Below, in pieces: positions 14,377 through 21,960 of a stretch of DNA of 41,638 bases. The notes beneath the pieces were generated by a model that saw only the letters and a program-made list of their open reading frames with translations, was not told where the DNA came from and did no database searches. Location of the stretch: the NCBI GenBank assembly GCA_964582365.1, contig CAZOQV010000006.1:1-41638 (forward strand), read 5' to 3'. The stretch's first letter is position 1; each line of letters begins with the position of its first letter. This stretch comes from WARW01 sp964582365 (GTDB taxonomy: Bacteria; Patescibacteriota; Microgenomatia; UBA12405). Position numbers and translations under genes: made by a program.

Positions 14377-14914
14377 AATATTATTTTTATTGATTTTTGT
14401 TACCATTATTTTTTCTCAAACTGGGTCAACTAGTGCCGACTTATCAGACAAAGAAACAGCCATTGGTAACACTTTAAAAGCCACCACTTTAGCCTTTTCT
14501 ACCAGAAATTCTTTTAATGAAAGTATTATTTCTCAATCTTTTTCTACCTATGGTTTAGTTTCAAATGGTTTTGATGTCCGGGCTATCAGAATTAAAAAAG
14601 AAGGGGAATTAGCTGCTCCCTATAATTTATCTGCCGAAAAAACTAGCGGCGACGATCTTGTTTGTAATGCTTTAAAAATTTCCATTATGCAAAATAATAA
14701 ATTTATTTATACTGGAGATATTGCGTCTTTAAATTTAAGTTCTAATATTAATGATAATCCTGATGATTGGATTATCTTTATTGGTTTATCAAATTATAGT
14801 GATTCGCTAAAAAGTAAAATGTGTAATTTTAATTTTAATTTTATAACCCAGTTAAATAAATCAGAAAAAGGTTTTTCTGATTCTCATTTTGTTGCCAATA
14901 ATATAACTATATGA
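14357..14914 (+). CDS. Second TasA/CalY-like exported protein
   Basis: This 185-residue protein has a signal peptide (KILFLLIFVTIIFSQTGSTS), then ADLSDKETAIGNTLKATTL. This matches the post-cleavage block SNRETSTGSTFTAGTL of the first TasA-like protein. The rest is beta-rich with a Cys pair (LVCNAL, KMCNFN). It lies between two SipW-type peptidases and overlaps both, so it is very likely their substrate, perhaps a minor or anchoring subunit of the same surface structure. Confidence 0.7.
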   Translation: MPKNLNKILFLLIFVTIIFSQTGSTSADLSDKETAIGNTLKATTLAFSTRNSFNESIISQSFSTYGLVSNGFDVRAIRIKKEGELAAPYNLSAEKTSGDDLVCNALKISIMQNNKFIYTGDIASLNLSSNINDNPDDWIIFIGLSNYSDSLKSKMCNFNFNFITQLNKSEKGFSDSHFVANNITI

Positions 14915-15405
14915 AAAAGATATATCTTTTCTTAATAATTTTTGACCTATTTATGGGAACTATTATTTGGCTACCTCATTTTGATTTATTTAATATTAGA
15001 ATTTTTATTGACAACACTAGTTCTATGATGCCCACAATTAAGCCGGGGAGTGTGGTTATTGTCCAAAAAACCGGCACTTATCAAAAAGGTGATATTGTTA
15101 CTTTTAAATCAGATCCTATTTCCACTACTCATCGCATATTTAAAATCATCAATCGTGATGGTAAAGATTTTTTAATTACCAAAGGTGATAATAATAATGC
15201 TTTTGATATTAACCAAACACCATCAGAAGATATTATTGGGAAAGTTGTTTTCATAATTCCATATTTAGGGATGTTATTAACCTTTTTAAAAACCAAATTA
15301 GGTCTCTCTTTATTAATCTTTTTGCCTGCATCGATAATTATCTTAGTCGAGTTAAAAAAAATAATTATAGACTTAACTAATCAAATAAGTAATAATAAAA
15401 TATGA
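14911..15405 (+). CDS. Second SipW-type signal peptidase
   Basis: This 164-residue protease resembles the one at 13894. It has an N-terminal helix, TSSMMPTIKPGSVVIV (catalytic Ser in S-S-M-M-P-T), TTHRIFKIIN (His of the Ser/His dyad), ITKGDNNNAFDINQTP, and C-terminal helices. The start overlaps the previous stop (ATGA), and its stop overlaps the superoxide reductase start (ATGA). Two peptidases for two TasA-like proteins suggests each has its own substrate. Confidence 0.82.
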   Translation: MKKIYLFLIIFDLFMGTIIWLPHFDLFNIRIFIDNTSSMMPTIKPGSVVIVQKTGTYQKGDIVTFKSDPISTTHRIFKIINRDGKDFLITKGDNNNAFDINQTPSEDIIGKVVFIIPYLGMLLTFLKTKLGLSLLIFLPASIIILVELKKIIIDLTNQISNNKI

Positions 15406-15779
15406 CAAAAATAAACCAAATATATAAATGTCCTATTTGTGGAAATATTATTGAAGTTATCCACTCTGGCGCTGGCCAACTTGTTTGCTGTGGTCAACCA
15501 ATGGAGTTATTAATTGCTAAAAGCCAAGACGTTGGTTTTGAAAAACACGTACCGATAATTGAAAAAACCGACACCGAAGTTACAGTCACAGTTGGTTCAA
15601 TATCTCATCCCATGGAAGAAAGTCATTATTTAGAATTTATCGAGATAATCGCCGACAACAAAATTTATAGACAATTTTTAAAACCAGGGGATCAACCAAC
15701 CGCCCTTTTTAACATAAAAGCCGATACCATTGAAGTCAGAGTCTATTGTAATATCCATGGCTTGTGGCAATCAAATTAA
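15402..15779 (+). CDS. dfx: Desulfoferrodoxin / superoxide reductase
   Basis: The 125 residues form the two-domain superoxide reductase. The N-terminal desulforedoxin-type Fe site is C10, C13, C29, C30. The catalytic Fe centre is H49 (in EKHVP, with E47), H69, H75, C116 and H119 (YCNIHGLW). It reduces superoxide to peroxide in anaerobic or microaerophilic cells. The length is normal and all ligands are present. It is coupled by ATGA overlap to the SipW-type gene, so oxidative-stress protection is cotranscribed with the surface-protein module. Confidence 0.93.
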   Translation: MTKINQIYKCPICGNIIEVIHSGAGQLVCCGQPMELLIAKSQDVGFEKHVPIIEKTDTEVTVTVGSISHPMEESHYLEFIEIIADNKIYRQFLKPGDQPTALFNIKADTIEVRVYCNIHGLWQSN

Positions 15780-15792
15780 ATCTCCATTTACT

Positions 15793-16509
15793 TTATTTCA
15801 ATAAAATTGCCTTAATTTCGGTAATAGTTTGATCTGCCTCTAACACTCGAACGTGACCAAAAACATTAATTTCTTTATTCACCACTTCGTCCCACTCCAG
15901 ACTTGTATTCGGAATAACCAGTCTATCAACCGAAGGATATAAATTAACAATTTTTTTCGGATCAATCCCTTTTTTATATTTTTTTATAAAGTCTGATTTT
16001 GAATCAAGTTCTCTAGCTATGGGATTAAATTTAAATAATGCAATACCGTCAAAAGGACTAGCAATAGTGATAACTTTTTTTATTTTTTCGGCCGTATCAT
16101 GATTTTTCAGTAAAAATATTGAATTAAGTGCCCCTTTACTATGACCAATTAAAATAACATTTTTTAAATCATTAGTCTTTATATATTCAGCGATATCAGC
16201 TGCTCCTTTGATTATTGGTTTTAAATTTTTTTTCAGTTTTTTAATTATATGAACTCTGTATCCCCATTTATGAATTTCCGTTCCAATAGTCTTTAACGAT
16301 ATCCATCGATTATTAAGCCCTTGAACTAAGATAACATCACCTTTATCACCTATTTTCCAGCTTTTAGCTGGTTCTAAATGAAAAAAATAATAAAGTTTAT
16401 TTCGTAAATTTAACCAAAGATCATGAATAAAATAAAAAGGAAAGAGATACCAAACTTCTTCTTTTACGATTAAATTATTATCTATTCTTGGCTTAATTTT
16501 GTTTTCCAT
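15793..16509 (-). CDS. Alpha/beta-hydrolase, lipase-like
   Basis: This 238-residue hydrolase has the nucleophile elbow GHSKGALNS at about residues 122-130 and an oxyanion region DVILVQGLNNRW. It looks like the PGAP1/lipase-type group (VITIASPFDGIAL, GHV near the end for the catalytic His). No signal peptide is seen. The substrate is unknown; a lipid or ester is likely. A TATCCT box with an upstream TG ends six bases before the ATG. Confidence 0.8.
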   Translation of the reverse strand: MENKIKPRIDNNLIVKEEVWYLFPFYFIHDLWLNLRNKLYYFFHLEPAKSWKIGDKGDVILVQGLNNRWISLKTIGTEIHKWGYRVHIIKKLKKNLKPIIKGAADIAEYIKTNDLKNVILIGHSKGALNSIFLLKNHDTAEKIKKVITIASPFDGIALFKFNPIARELDSKSDFIKKYKKGIDPKKIVNLYPSVDRLVIPNTSLEWDEVVNKEINVFGHVRVLEADQTITEIKAILLK

Positions 16510-16515
16510 ATACTA

Positions 16516-16521
16516 AGGATA
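16516..16521 (-). promoter_or_regulatory. Extended -10 box of the lipase-like gene
   Basis: On the minus strand, TGG-TATCCT is followed by six bases and the ATG at 16509, predicting a leaderless mRNA. Confidence 0.55.
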
Positions 16522-16555
16522 CCAAATTAAACTACTTTATAAAAAAACCACAAAC

Positions 16556-16584
16556 TTGTCTTTATTTCTTTTCCACTTTACACT
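16556..16584 (+). promoter_or_regulatory. Repeated leaderless promoter, copy 1
   Basis: TTGTCT (16556-16561), 17 bases, TACACT (16579-16584), then CATAGT and ATG at 16591. The +1 base should be at or next to the A of the start codon. Confidence 0.7.
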
Positions 16585-16590
16585 CATAGT

Positions 16591-17448
16591 ATGAGGGAAA
16601 ATATGGCAGGTTATATTTATGTTCCATTGTTACTTTCTATCCTCGTAACCCTTGGATTTGTTTTAAGTGGTGGATTAATTTTATCAGGAGAATCTCCACC
16701 AGTCGATGAAATCACAGAAAGATACACATTAGTTGATAAAGAAGCCAACCCTTCTAATTCAACACTTCAACTTTCAACTCTTGAATTTACCTCTCAAACT
16801 CTTCCTGCTGATCCTATCAATCAGGTTTGTTCGAATAGTGAATATGACATTGCTTTTGTAATTGATACTTCTGGTACTATTGGTTCTGACGAACTAAAAT
16901 ATGCACAACAAGCTATAATCGCATTTATAAAGACTTTTTTTGGTAGTTCAACCAAATTTTCCGTTACTTCATTTGATTATTATGCTACTACATCCTTAGG
17001 ACTTACAAATAATAATAATTATTATCAAGACGTAATTGATAGTATTAATAATATTAAAAGGAATGGTCCTCCTTCTAATACAGGAAACGGTCCAAGAGGT
17101 AATACTAATTGGCAAGATGGCCTATCAGAGGCTTACAAAGCATTAAATTCAATCAATAATCAAACATCATCTCCCGATTTTGTAATTTTTGCTTCTGATG
17201 GAAAACCAAATAGAATTGGTATTAAAAATGATAATAGGGTAGTTAGTGAAGAGAAAGCACTTGATGCCGCAATTTTTGTTGCTGATATCATTAAAGAAAA
17301 TGGAACAAGAATTGTAGCTTTCAATATTGGAGATAATTCTATCGTAGAAAATTTACAAAAAATAGCAGGTTCAGATGTTGTTACTACCACTTTAATTAAT
17401 CTTAAAGAATCTCTTCAAATTTTTGCCGCAGATATCTGTGAAATATAA
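16591..17448 (+). CDS. Membrane-anchored vWFA-domain protein (copy 1)
   Basis: This 285-residue protein has an N-terminal anchor shared with three neighbours (GYIYVPLLLSILVTLGFVLS, then GGLILS). A conserved linker follows (TLVDKEANPSNSTLQLSTLE), then a von Willebrand factor A domain from about residue 85. The metal-ion-dependent adhesion site is visible: DIAFVIDTSGTIGS (D-x-S-x-T variant of D-x-S-x-S), GNTNWQDGLSEAY (Thr) and ASDGKPNR (Asp). It should display a protein- or ligand-binding domain outside the membrane. The first 22 bases of the gene also belong to the repeated module. Confidence 0.85.
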   Translation: MRENMAGYIYVPLLLSILVTLGFVLSGGLILSGESPPVDEITERYTLVDKEANPSNSTLQLSTLEFTSQTLPADPINQVCSNSEYDIAFVIDTSGTIGSDELKYAQQAIIAFIKTFFGSSTKFSVTSFDYYATTSLGLTNNNNYYQDVIDSINNIKRNGPPSNTGNGPRGNTNWQDGLSEAYKALNSINNQTSSPDFVIFASDGKPNRIGIKNDNRVVSEEKALDAAIFVADIIKENGTRIVAFNIGDNSIVENLQKIAGSDVVTTTLINLKESLQIFAADICEI

Positions 17449-17464
17449 AGAAAAAGATATCTCT

Positions 17465-17493
17465 TTGTCTTTATTGTTTTTTTATTTTACACT
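17465..17493 (+). promoter_or_regulatory. Repeated leaderless promoter, copy 2
   Basis: TTGTCT (17465-17470), 17 bases, TACACT (17488-17493), then TACAGT and ATG at 17500. It has the same layout as copy 1. Confidence 0.7.
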
Positions 17494-17499
17494 TACAGT

Positions 17500-18330
17500 A
17501 TGAAAGAAAAGATGAGAGGTTATATTTATGTTAATTTATTGCTTGTAGCTCTTATTGCTTTGGGATTTGTCTTAAGTGGTGGAGTTGTCTTATCAAAAAG
17601 ATCTTCATCAACTACTAAAAGCGCAGAACTATATAAATTAGTCGATAAAGAAGCCGATCCTTCTAATCCAACTCTCCAATTATCAACTCTTGACCTTACC
17701 CCTTGTGGACTAGGCGGCCTCGACATTGCTTTAGTCATTGACAGATCAGGAAGTGTTAATCCAAATCTTACTTCAATGACAGATGATATTAAATCTTTTG
17801 TTTCTTCATTTGAAGGAAAATCGACTCAATTTTCTGTTACGTCATTTTCTGATGATTCTTCAATTGACCAATCATTTACTGAAAATCTTGAACTAATAAC
17901 TGGTGTCGGTGGTGCTATTGATCGAATTCATCTCGGTGGTTCTACTAATTGGCAAGGTGCATTGATTAAAGCTCAAACCACCCTTCCAAACAGATCAGAA
18001 ATTCCTGATTTAATAATTTTTATTTCTGACGGAGAACCAAACCTCTATTACGATGATACGGGAAGAATAGCCGGACCTGGACATGATTTTGATCAAAATT
18101 CGTTAGATGCTGCTATTTTAATAGCTAACTCTATTAAAGAAAATGGGGCAACAATTTTAAGTATAGGTATTTCAACCACAAGTACAAGCCTGGGGAAATT
18201 ATATGATATATCAGGAAGAAAGGAAGACGGACCAGGACCTATTCTTGATATAGACAGATATGTCCTTTTAACAAGTTTTGCTTCTCTTGGTGACGCTTTA
18301 TCGAAACTTACTACAAGCACTTGTAACTAA
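17500..18330 (+). CDS. Membrane-anchored vWFA-domain protein (copy 2)
   Basis: This 276-residue paralog of the previous gene has the shared anchor (RGYIYVNLLLVALIALGFVL), the linker VDKEADPSNPTLQLSTLDL, and a vWFA domain. Its MIDAS is complete: DIALVIDRSGSVNP (D-x-S-x-S), GGSTNWQGAL and ISDGEPNLYY. The domain differs clearly in sequence from copy 1, while the promoter, anchor and linker are nearly the same. This points to duplication followed by divergence of the exposed part. Confidence 0.87.
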   Translation: MKEKMRGYIYVNLLLVALIALGFVLSGGVVLSKRSSSTTKSAELYKLVDKEADPSNPTLQLSTLDLTPCGLGGLDIALVIDRSGSVNPNLTSMTDDIKSFVSSFEGKSTQFSVTSFSDDSSIDQSFTENLELITGVGGAIDRIHLGGSTNWQGALIKAQTTLPNRSEIPDLIIFISDGEPNLYYDDTGRIAGPGHDFDQNSLDAAILIANSIKENGATILSIGISTTSTSLGKLYDISGRKEDGPGPILDIDRYVLLTSFASLGDALSKLTTSTCN

Positions 18331-18357
18331 TAAAAATAATTATAATCAAATGTCTCT

Positions 18358-18386
18358 TTGTCTTTGTTGGTTTTTTAATTTACACT
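18358..18386 (+). promoter_or_regulatory. Repeated leaderless promoter, copy 3
   Basis: TTGTCT (18358-18363), 17 bases, TACACT (18381-18386), then TATAGT and ATG at 18393. Confidence 0.7.
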
Positions 18387-18392
18387 TATAGT

Positions 18393-18590
18393 ATGAGGGA
18401 AAGAATGAAAGGTTATATTTATGTTCCGTTTTTACTCCTGGTTCTTGTTGCTCTTGGGTTTGTCCTAAGCGGGGGATTTATTTTATCAGAAGAGTCCTCT
18501 TCAACCACTGAAAATACTGATCAATATACACTAGTAGAGACAGGATCTTCTTCCAGCCAAACACTTCAAATATTAACTCTTAAGGAGTGA
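18393..18590 (+). CDS. Anchor module of the vWFA family, copy 3 (ends at an early stop)
   Basis: This 65-residue ORF carries the shared anchor (KGYIYVPFLLLVLVALGFVL) and a linker ending SSSQTLQILTLKE, then a TGA. The three related genes read on after this point into their own C-terminal parts. Here the continuation lies in the -1 frame (18587-19018). The reading frame is either really broken, sequenced with an indel, or changed by translational recoding or re-initiation. The overlapping GTGA at 18587-18590 allows coupling. Confidence 0.65.
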   Translation: MRERMKGYIYVPFLLLVLVALGFVLSGGFILSEESSSTTENTDQYTLVETGSSSSQTLQILTLKE

Positions 18591-19018
18591 TTCCAACTCC
18601 AACTATTCCAATTCCAACCCCAAATACAAATGTTCCATTTCCAACTGTTCCAGTTACAATTCCAACTACAAGTACAGCTATTCCAACTACAAGTGGTTGT
18701 ACCCCAAACCCAGCCGAAAACTGTGCTTTTTATGGTTTATCACCCGATCAAACTCCATGCGAAGTTATTAAAGCAACCAGTTGTGGTGCTATTCGATGTT
18801 TTGAAAGACCCTGTAACCCAACTGCTGGTAGTTGTATTAAAAAAACGTGTGCAGAATATGGTTTGTCGACAAATTATACTTGCTATCCTGATCCTCAAGG
18901 TGATGGTTGTGGCGGTGGCATAACTTGTTATAACTGTAGTATTCCAACCCTAACTCCAACTCGACCAATTACTCCAGTTCCGACTATTCCAATTCCAACC
19001 CAACCACAAAAAAATTAA
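18587..19018 (+). CDS. Pro/Thr-rich and Cys-rich exposed part, likely continuation of copy 3
   Basis: The 143 residues begin with a PT-rich stretch built from short repeats (IPTPTIPIPTPNT and similar). A Cys-rich region with two related units follows (ENCAFYGLSPDQTPCEV and KTCAEYGLSTNYTCYP), then a second PT-rich tail. There is no signal peptide of its own; the anchor is supplied by the preceding frame. The only start is a GTG overlapping the previous stop. An AAGGAG at 18582-18587 touches the GTG, too close for normal initiation. It is best treated as the frameshifted C-terminal half of the 18393 gene. Confidence 0.55.
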   Translation: MIPTPTIPIPTPNTNVPFPTVPVTIPTTSTAIPTTSGCTPNPAENCAFYGLSPDQTPCEVIKATSCGAIRCFERPCNPTAGSCIKKTCAEYGLSTNYTCYPDPQGDGCGGGITCYNCSIPTLTPTRPITPVPTIPIPTQPQKN

Positions 19019-19051
19019 TTATATTTTAATTTTAAACACTTCAATATCTCT

Positions 19052-19081
19052 TTGCTTTTATTCTTTTTTTTATCTTATACT
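19052..19081 (+). promoter_or_regulatory. Repeated leaderless promoter, copy 4
   Basis: TTGCTT (19052-19057), 18 bases, TATACT (19076-19081), then CATAGT and ATG at 19088. This fixes the start at 19088, not at the upstream in-frame TTG. Confidence 0.7.
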
Positions 19082-19087
19082 CATAGT

Positions 19088-19330
19088 ATGAGGAAAAATA
19101 TAAAAGGTTATATTTATGTTCCCTTATTACTTTCTATACTTGTCTTACTTGGTTTTGTTCTAAGTGGCGGTTTAATTTTATCAAAAAAATCTCCCACGTT
19201 CGATGAGAGTATGAAAACATACACATTGGTTGATAAAGTAGTCAATCCTTCTAATCCAACTCTCCAATTATCAACTCTTGATTTAATAGATCCGGATTGT
19301 GGATGTGTTCCACCTGTTCTTATTTGGTAA
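19088..19330 (+). CDS. Short anchor protein of the vWFA family (copy 4)
   Basis: This 80-residue protein has the same anchor (KGYIYVPLLLSILVLLGFVL, then SGG) and linker (TLVDKVVNPSNPTLQLSTLD). It then ends after only IDPDCGCVPPVLIW. It has no exposed domain, apart from a Cys-containing tip. It is either a truncated family member or a minimal form that presents the tip. Promoter and start are preserved as in the larger copies, so it is probably still expressed. Confidence 0.65.
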   Translation: MRKNIKGYIYVPLLLSILVLLGFVLSGGLILSKKSPTFDESMKTYTLVDKVVNPSNPTLQLSTLDLIDPDCGCVPPVLIW

Positions 19331-19370
19331 AAAAATTGTATTAAAATATCTTCCATTAATCGAAATATGT

Positions 19371-19376
19371 TAATAT
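19371..19376 (+). promoter_or_regulatory. Extended -10 box of the VirB2-like gene
   Basis: TGT-TAATAT is followed by six bases and the ATG at 19383. No Shine-Dalgarno site is present. Confidence 0.4.
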
Positions 19377-19382
19377 TAAATA

Positions 19383-19679
19383 ATGTCTTGCTTATCAAAT
19401 GAAATAGCCACTGATTTGGGTTGTATTCCCGATACTCCAGCTGGTTTTGCTCAAAAATATTTTCAAGTTGGTCTAGGTATGATTGGTGGTATTAGTTTTC
19501 TGGGCATGGTCTATGGAATGATACTTATTGGAACTTCCCAAGGCAACAATATTCAAATTCAAAAAGGTAAAAAAATTGTTACGTCATCAATTATCGGGCT
19601 TCTTTTAGCCATTTTTTCAATTTTTATCACCAGATTAGTTGCTGTTGATATTTTACATATTCCCGGTTTTGGAAGTTAA
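19383..19679 (+). CDS. VirB2/TrbC-like small membrane protein
   Basis: This 98-residue protein has two hydrophobic helices (about residues 30-50 and 68-88) joined by a short basic loop (QIQKGKKIV), preceded by a polar N-terminus with two Cys. Length, topology and position before a VirB6-like gene fit the TrbC/VirB2 pilin-like family of type IV secretion systems. Sequence support alone is moderate. It starts four bases upstream of the next gene's region and is probably cotranscribed with it. Confidence 0.6.
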   Translation: MSCLSNEIATDLGCIPDTPAGFAQKYFQVGLGMIGGISFLGMVYGMILIGTSQGNNIQIQKGKKIVTSSIIGLLLAIFSIFITRLVAVDILHIPGFGS

Positions 19680-19683
19680 TCAT

Positions 19684-21930
19684 ATGAAAAGACTTTTACT
19701 CATTTTATTATGTATCGGCGCCTTTCTTTTTTCTGCCCAGTCAACCCACGCCGTTGATGCTACTGATTCCGGTGATTGGATTAAAGATGACACAGTTACT
19801 TTTTTAGGCCGGGGTGCTAATCGAGCTCAAGGTTTTATGGATTGGACGCTTAGTAATTATAAATGGAATTATCTTGATGGTCCATTAACTGACAGTTGGA
19901 AACCAGTCAGAAACATCGTTTATACTATGGCCATTTTAGCTGTTCTAGTTACAGCTTTTCTTATTATTATTAAAGGTAATCAAGGAGTAGGTATTGCTCT
20001 TTTTATTAAAGAATTTATTATTGCCTTACTATTGGTTACTTTTTCTTATGCTTTGGCTCGTCTTTTATTTCAAATAGCTGATATTTTTCAACTTTTTTTC
20101 TTCAGAATAACAGGTTCTGGCCGTGAATTCTTTATTGGCAAGGACATTATGAATATTTCTATTCCTGAAGATTTTATTGGTTACAGGCGAAATAATATTA
20201 CTCACAACGAACCTGCTTTTATTTCTCTTCTTCTAATCCAAATAAGTAGTATTACTTTTTATGTTATTGGTTCTATTTTAACTGTTAGAAAAATTATTCT
20301 CTGGTTTTTCTTAGTTTCTGCTCCACTTTACCCTCTTCTCATTATTTTTAAGCCAATAAAAATTACCAGTAGAATCTGGGTTCAAGAATTTTTAAGATGG
20401 TTATTATATGGTCCACTTTTTGCTTTATTTTTAGCCGCTGTTGTTATAATTTGGAAGAAGGATATTCTAACTTTACCTTTTAACTTTAATTCATCAGCTG
20501 TTAATTATCCCACCGCTATCAGTATTCTTGTCGGTGGACCCGGTCAAAGTCTAAGTTTGTCTAACAGTCTTAATTACAACGATACTTTCATCCAATATGT
20601 TGTCGCTCTCTTAATGCTTTGGATTGCCATTCTTATGCCGTTCATTTTATTGCAAATTCTTCTTGGCTTTTTAGCTAAACATGAGTTTGAGTCTAATCCA
20701 GTCAATAATTTTATTGACAATGTCAGAAATAATGCCAATTCTTTTCTTAAAAAATCACCACCACCTAGTCCTCCAATAATTGGACCACGTTCTGGTGGTC
20801 TTGCTCGGGAGTTACCTAAATATAAAGTTGTTCAAGGAGAAACCAATATTAAAAATCAAACATTTAATGACGCTACTCATAAAGTATCAAATCAAAATCT
20901 AGCCAATAATACCTCAAGTTCTCAAGCTAGTAACACTTCACATTCTCAAATTAATCAAAACATTAGAAATTCTCAACAGAATCAGTCTCAAACCAGTAAT
21001 TTTTCTGAACAACAACATCAAACCAGTAATGTTTCGCATTCTCAAACCAGCAACACTTCTCAAACCAATCAAAATGCTAGAAATTATCAACAAACATCTC
21101 AATTTACTAATCAATCAACTAATCAGTCAATCACCAAAACTCAACTTAAACCTGACATTTTGTCTAAAGCAACCACTAAATTGATCAATTTCTCGATTCC
21201 TAACATGAGCGATATCGTTAAATTTGAAACTGCTCGTTTAAGTCATACTAAAAATATCTCTTCTGACTTGAAAAAGACTGAAGAATCGCTAAAAAAGATT
21301 GCCAATCCTAAGGTTAGTTCTAATCCAGTCGAGGAAGATAAATTTATTTCTCTACAAGAAGAGCTTAATCAAGAAACTGCCAAAGGTGATGTTTTGGCCG
21401 AATCAATTCTTTCCGCTGCCATTGTTGTTAGAAAACCTTCCGATATTAAAAAGGGAGAAGCTCAAGCTCCTGTAGATTTATCAGAGCTACCAACTATTAA
21501 TCTTCCCACTGTTAATCAAATTCAAACAGTTAGTTTTGAAGATTATGAAGCCGTAAAAAATCTTTGGTTAGAAAATTATCAACAAAGTGATATTCCTGAA
21601 CAAAGTTCCAGCCGAAAATCATGGATTGAAGATGACATTCAAACTGTTTCCAAAGCCATTACTCTTTTATCTTCGTCTGATTCTACTAAAGTTAACGAAG
21701 GTCTTTCATCAGTTTCTGATATATTACCTTTCTTCCTTATAGGTGGTTTTTCTCAAACTGAAATTATTGCCTATCTTAAGGCAAAAGGTACTGCTGCTAA
21801 GCTCGCTTTAATTGACTTAGCTAAGAAAGAAGAAAATCAAAACACTCTTCTTAAAAAAACTGCTCAAAAAACTTCTTCTCAACAATTAACGAAAGAGGCT
21901 GAAATAGTCAAAGAAGAAGCAAAACGTTGA
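19684..21930 (+). CDS. VirB6/TrbL-like polytopic membrane protein with Q/N/S-rich region
   Basis: This 748-residue protein starts at ATG 19684, just before a clear signal peptide (KRLLLILLCIGAFLFSAQS). Residues ~60-345 hold at least six membrane helices, in the VirB6/TrbL layout. Residues ~355-390 are Pro/Gly-rich. Residues ~392-482 are a low-complexity Gln/Asn/Ser/Thr region with SQTSN-type repeats. The rest is charged and helical. It follows a VirB2-like gene by four bases. VirB6 forms the inner-membrane channel of type IV secretion. No VirB4-type ATPase is in the window. The Q/N-rich part may mediate multimer formation, which is inferred. Confidence 0.65.
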   Translation: MKRLLLILLCIGAFLFSAQSTHAVDATDSGDWIKDDTVTFLGRGANRAQGFMDWTLSNYKWNYLDGPLTDSWKPVRNIVYTMAILAVLVTAFLIIIKGNQGVGIALFIKEFIIALLLVTFSYALARLLFQIADIFQLFFFRITGSGREFFIGKDIMNISIPEDFIGYRRNNITHNEPAFISLLLIQISSITFYVIGSILTVRKIILWFFLVSAPLYPLLIIFKPIKITSRIWVQEFLRWLLYGPLFALFLAAVVIIWKKDILTLPFNFNSSAVNYPTAISILVGGPGQSLSLSNSLNYNDTFIQYVVALLMLWIAILMPFILLQILLGFLAKHEFESNPVNNFIDNVRNNANSFLKKSPPPSPPIIGPRSGGLARELPKYKVVQGETNIKNQTFNDATHKVSNQNLANNTSSSQASNTSHSQINQNIRNSQQNQSQTSNFSEQQHQTSNVSHSQTSNTSQTNQNARNYQQTSQFTNQSTNQSITKTQLKPDILSKATTKLINFSIPNMSDIVKFETARLSHTKNISSDLKKTEESLKKIANPKVSSNPVEEDKFISLQEELNQETAKGDVLAESILSAAIVVRKPSDIKKGEAQAPVDLSELPTINLPTVNQIQTVSFEDYEAVKNLWLENYQQSDIPEQSSSRKSWIEDDIQTVSKAITLLSSSDSTKVNEGLSSVSDILPFFLIGGFSQTEIIAYLKAKGTAAKLALIDLAKKEENQNTLLKKTAQKTSSQQLTKEAEIVKEEAKR

Positions 21931-21955
21931 CATACTAATTAATTCTATCCATAAT
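21927..21955 (+). promoter_or_regulatory. Leaderless promoter of the Clp ATPase gene
   Basis: A perfect TTGACA (21927-21932), 17 bases, and CATAAT (21950-21955) end five bases before the ATG at 21961. The -35 box overlaps the stop codon of the VirB6-like gene, so the Clp gene has its own promoter. Confidence 0.75.
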
Positions 21956-21960
21956 AAATC

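Noticed and set aside
18630..18923. Plus-strand open frame rich in Gln/Leu/Phe
   Set aside because: It is a frame shadow of the Pro/Thr-rich repeats; the other frame gives a sensible PT- and Cys-rich exposed part.
18581..19018. Short CCAACT/CCAATT-type repeats as a possible CRISPR or satellite
   Set aside because: They encode a Pro-Thr-Ile stretch, have no spacers and no regular repeat length.
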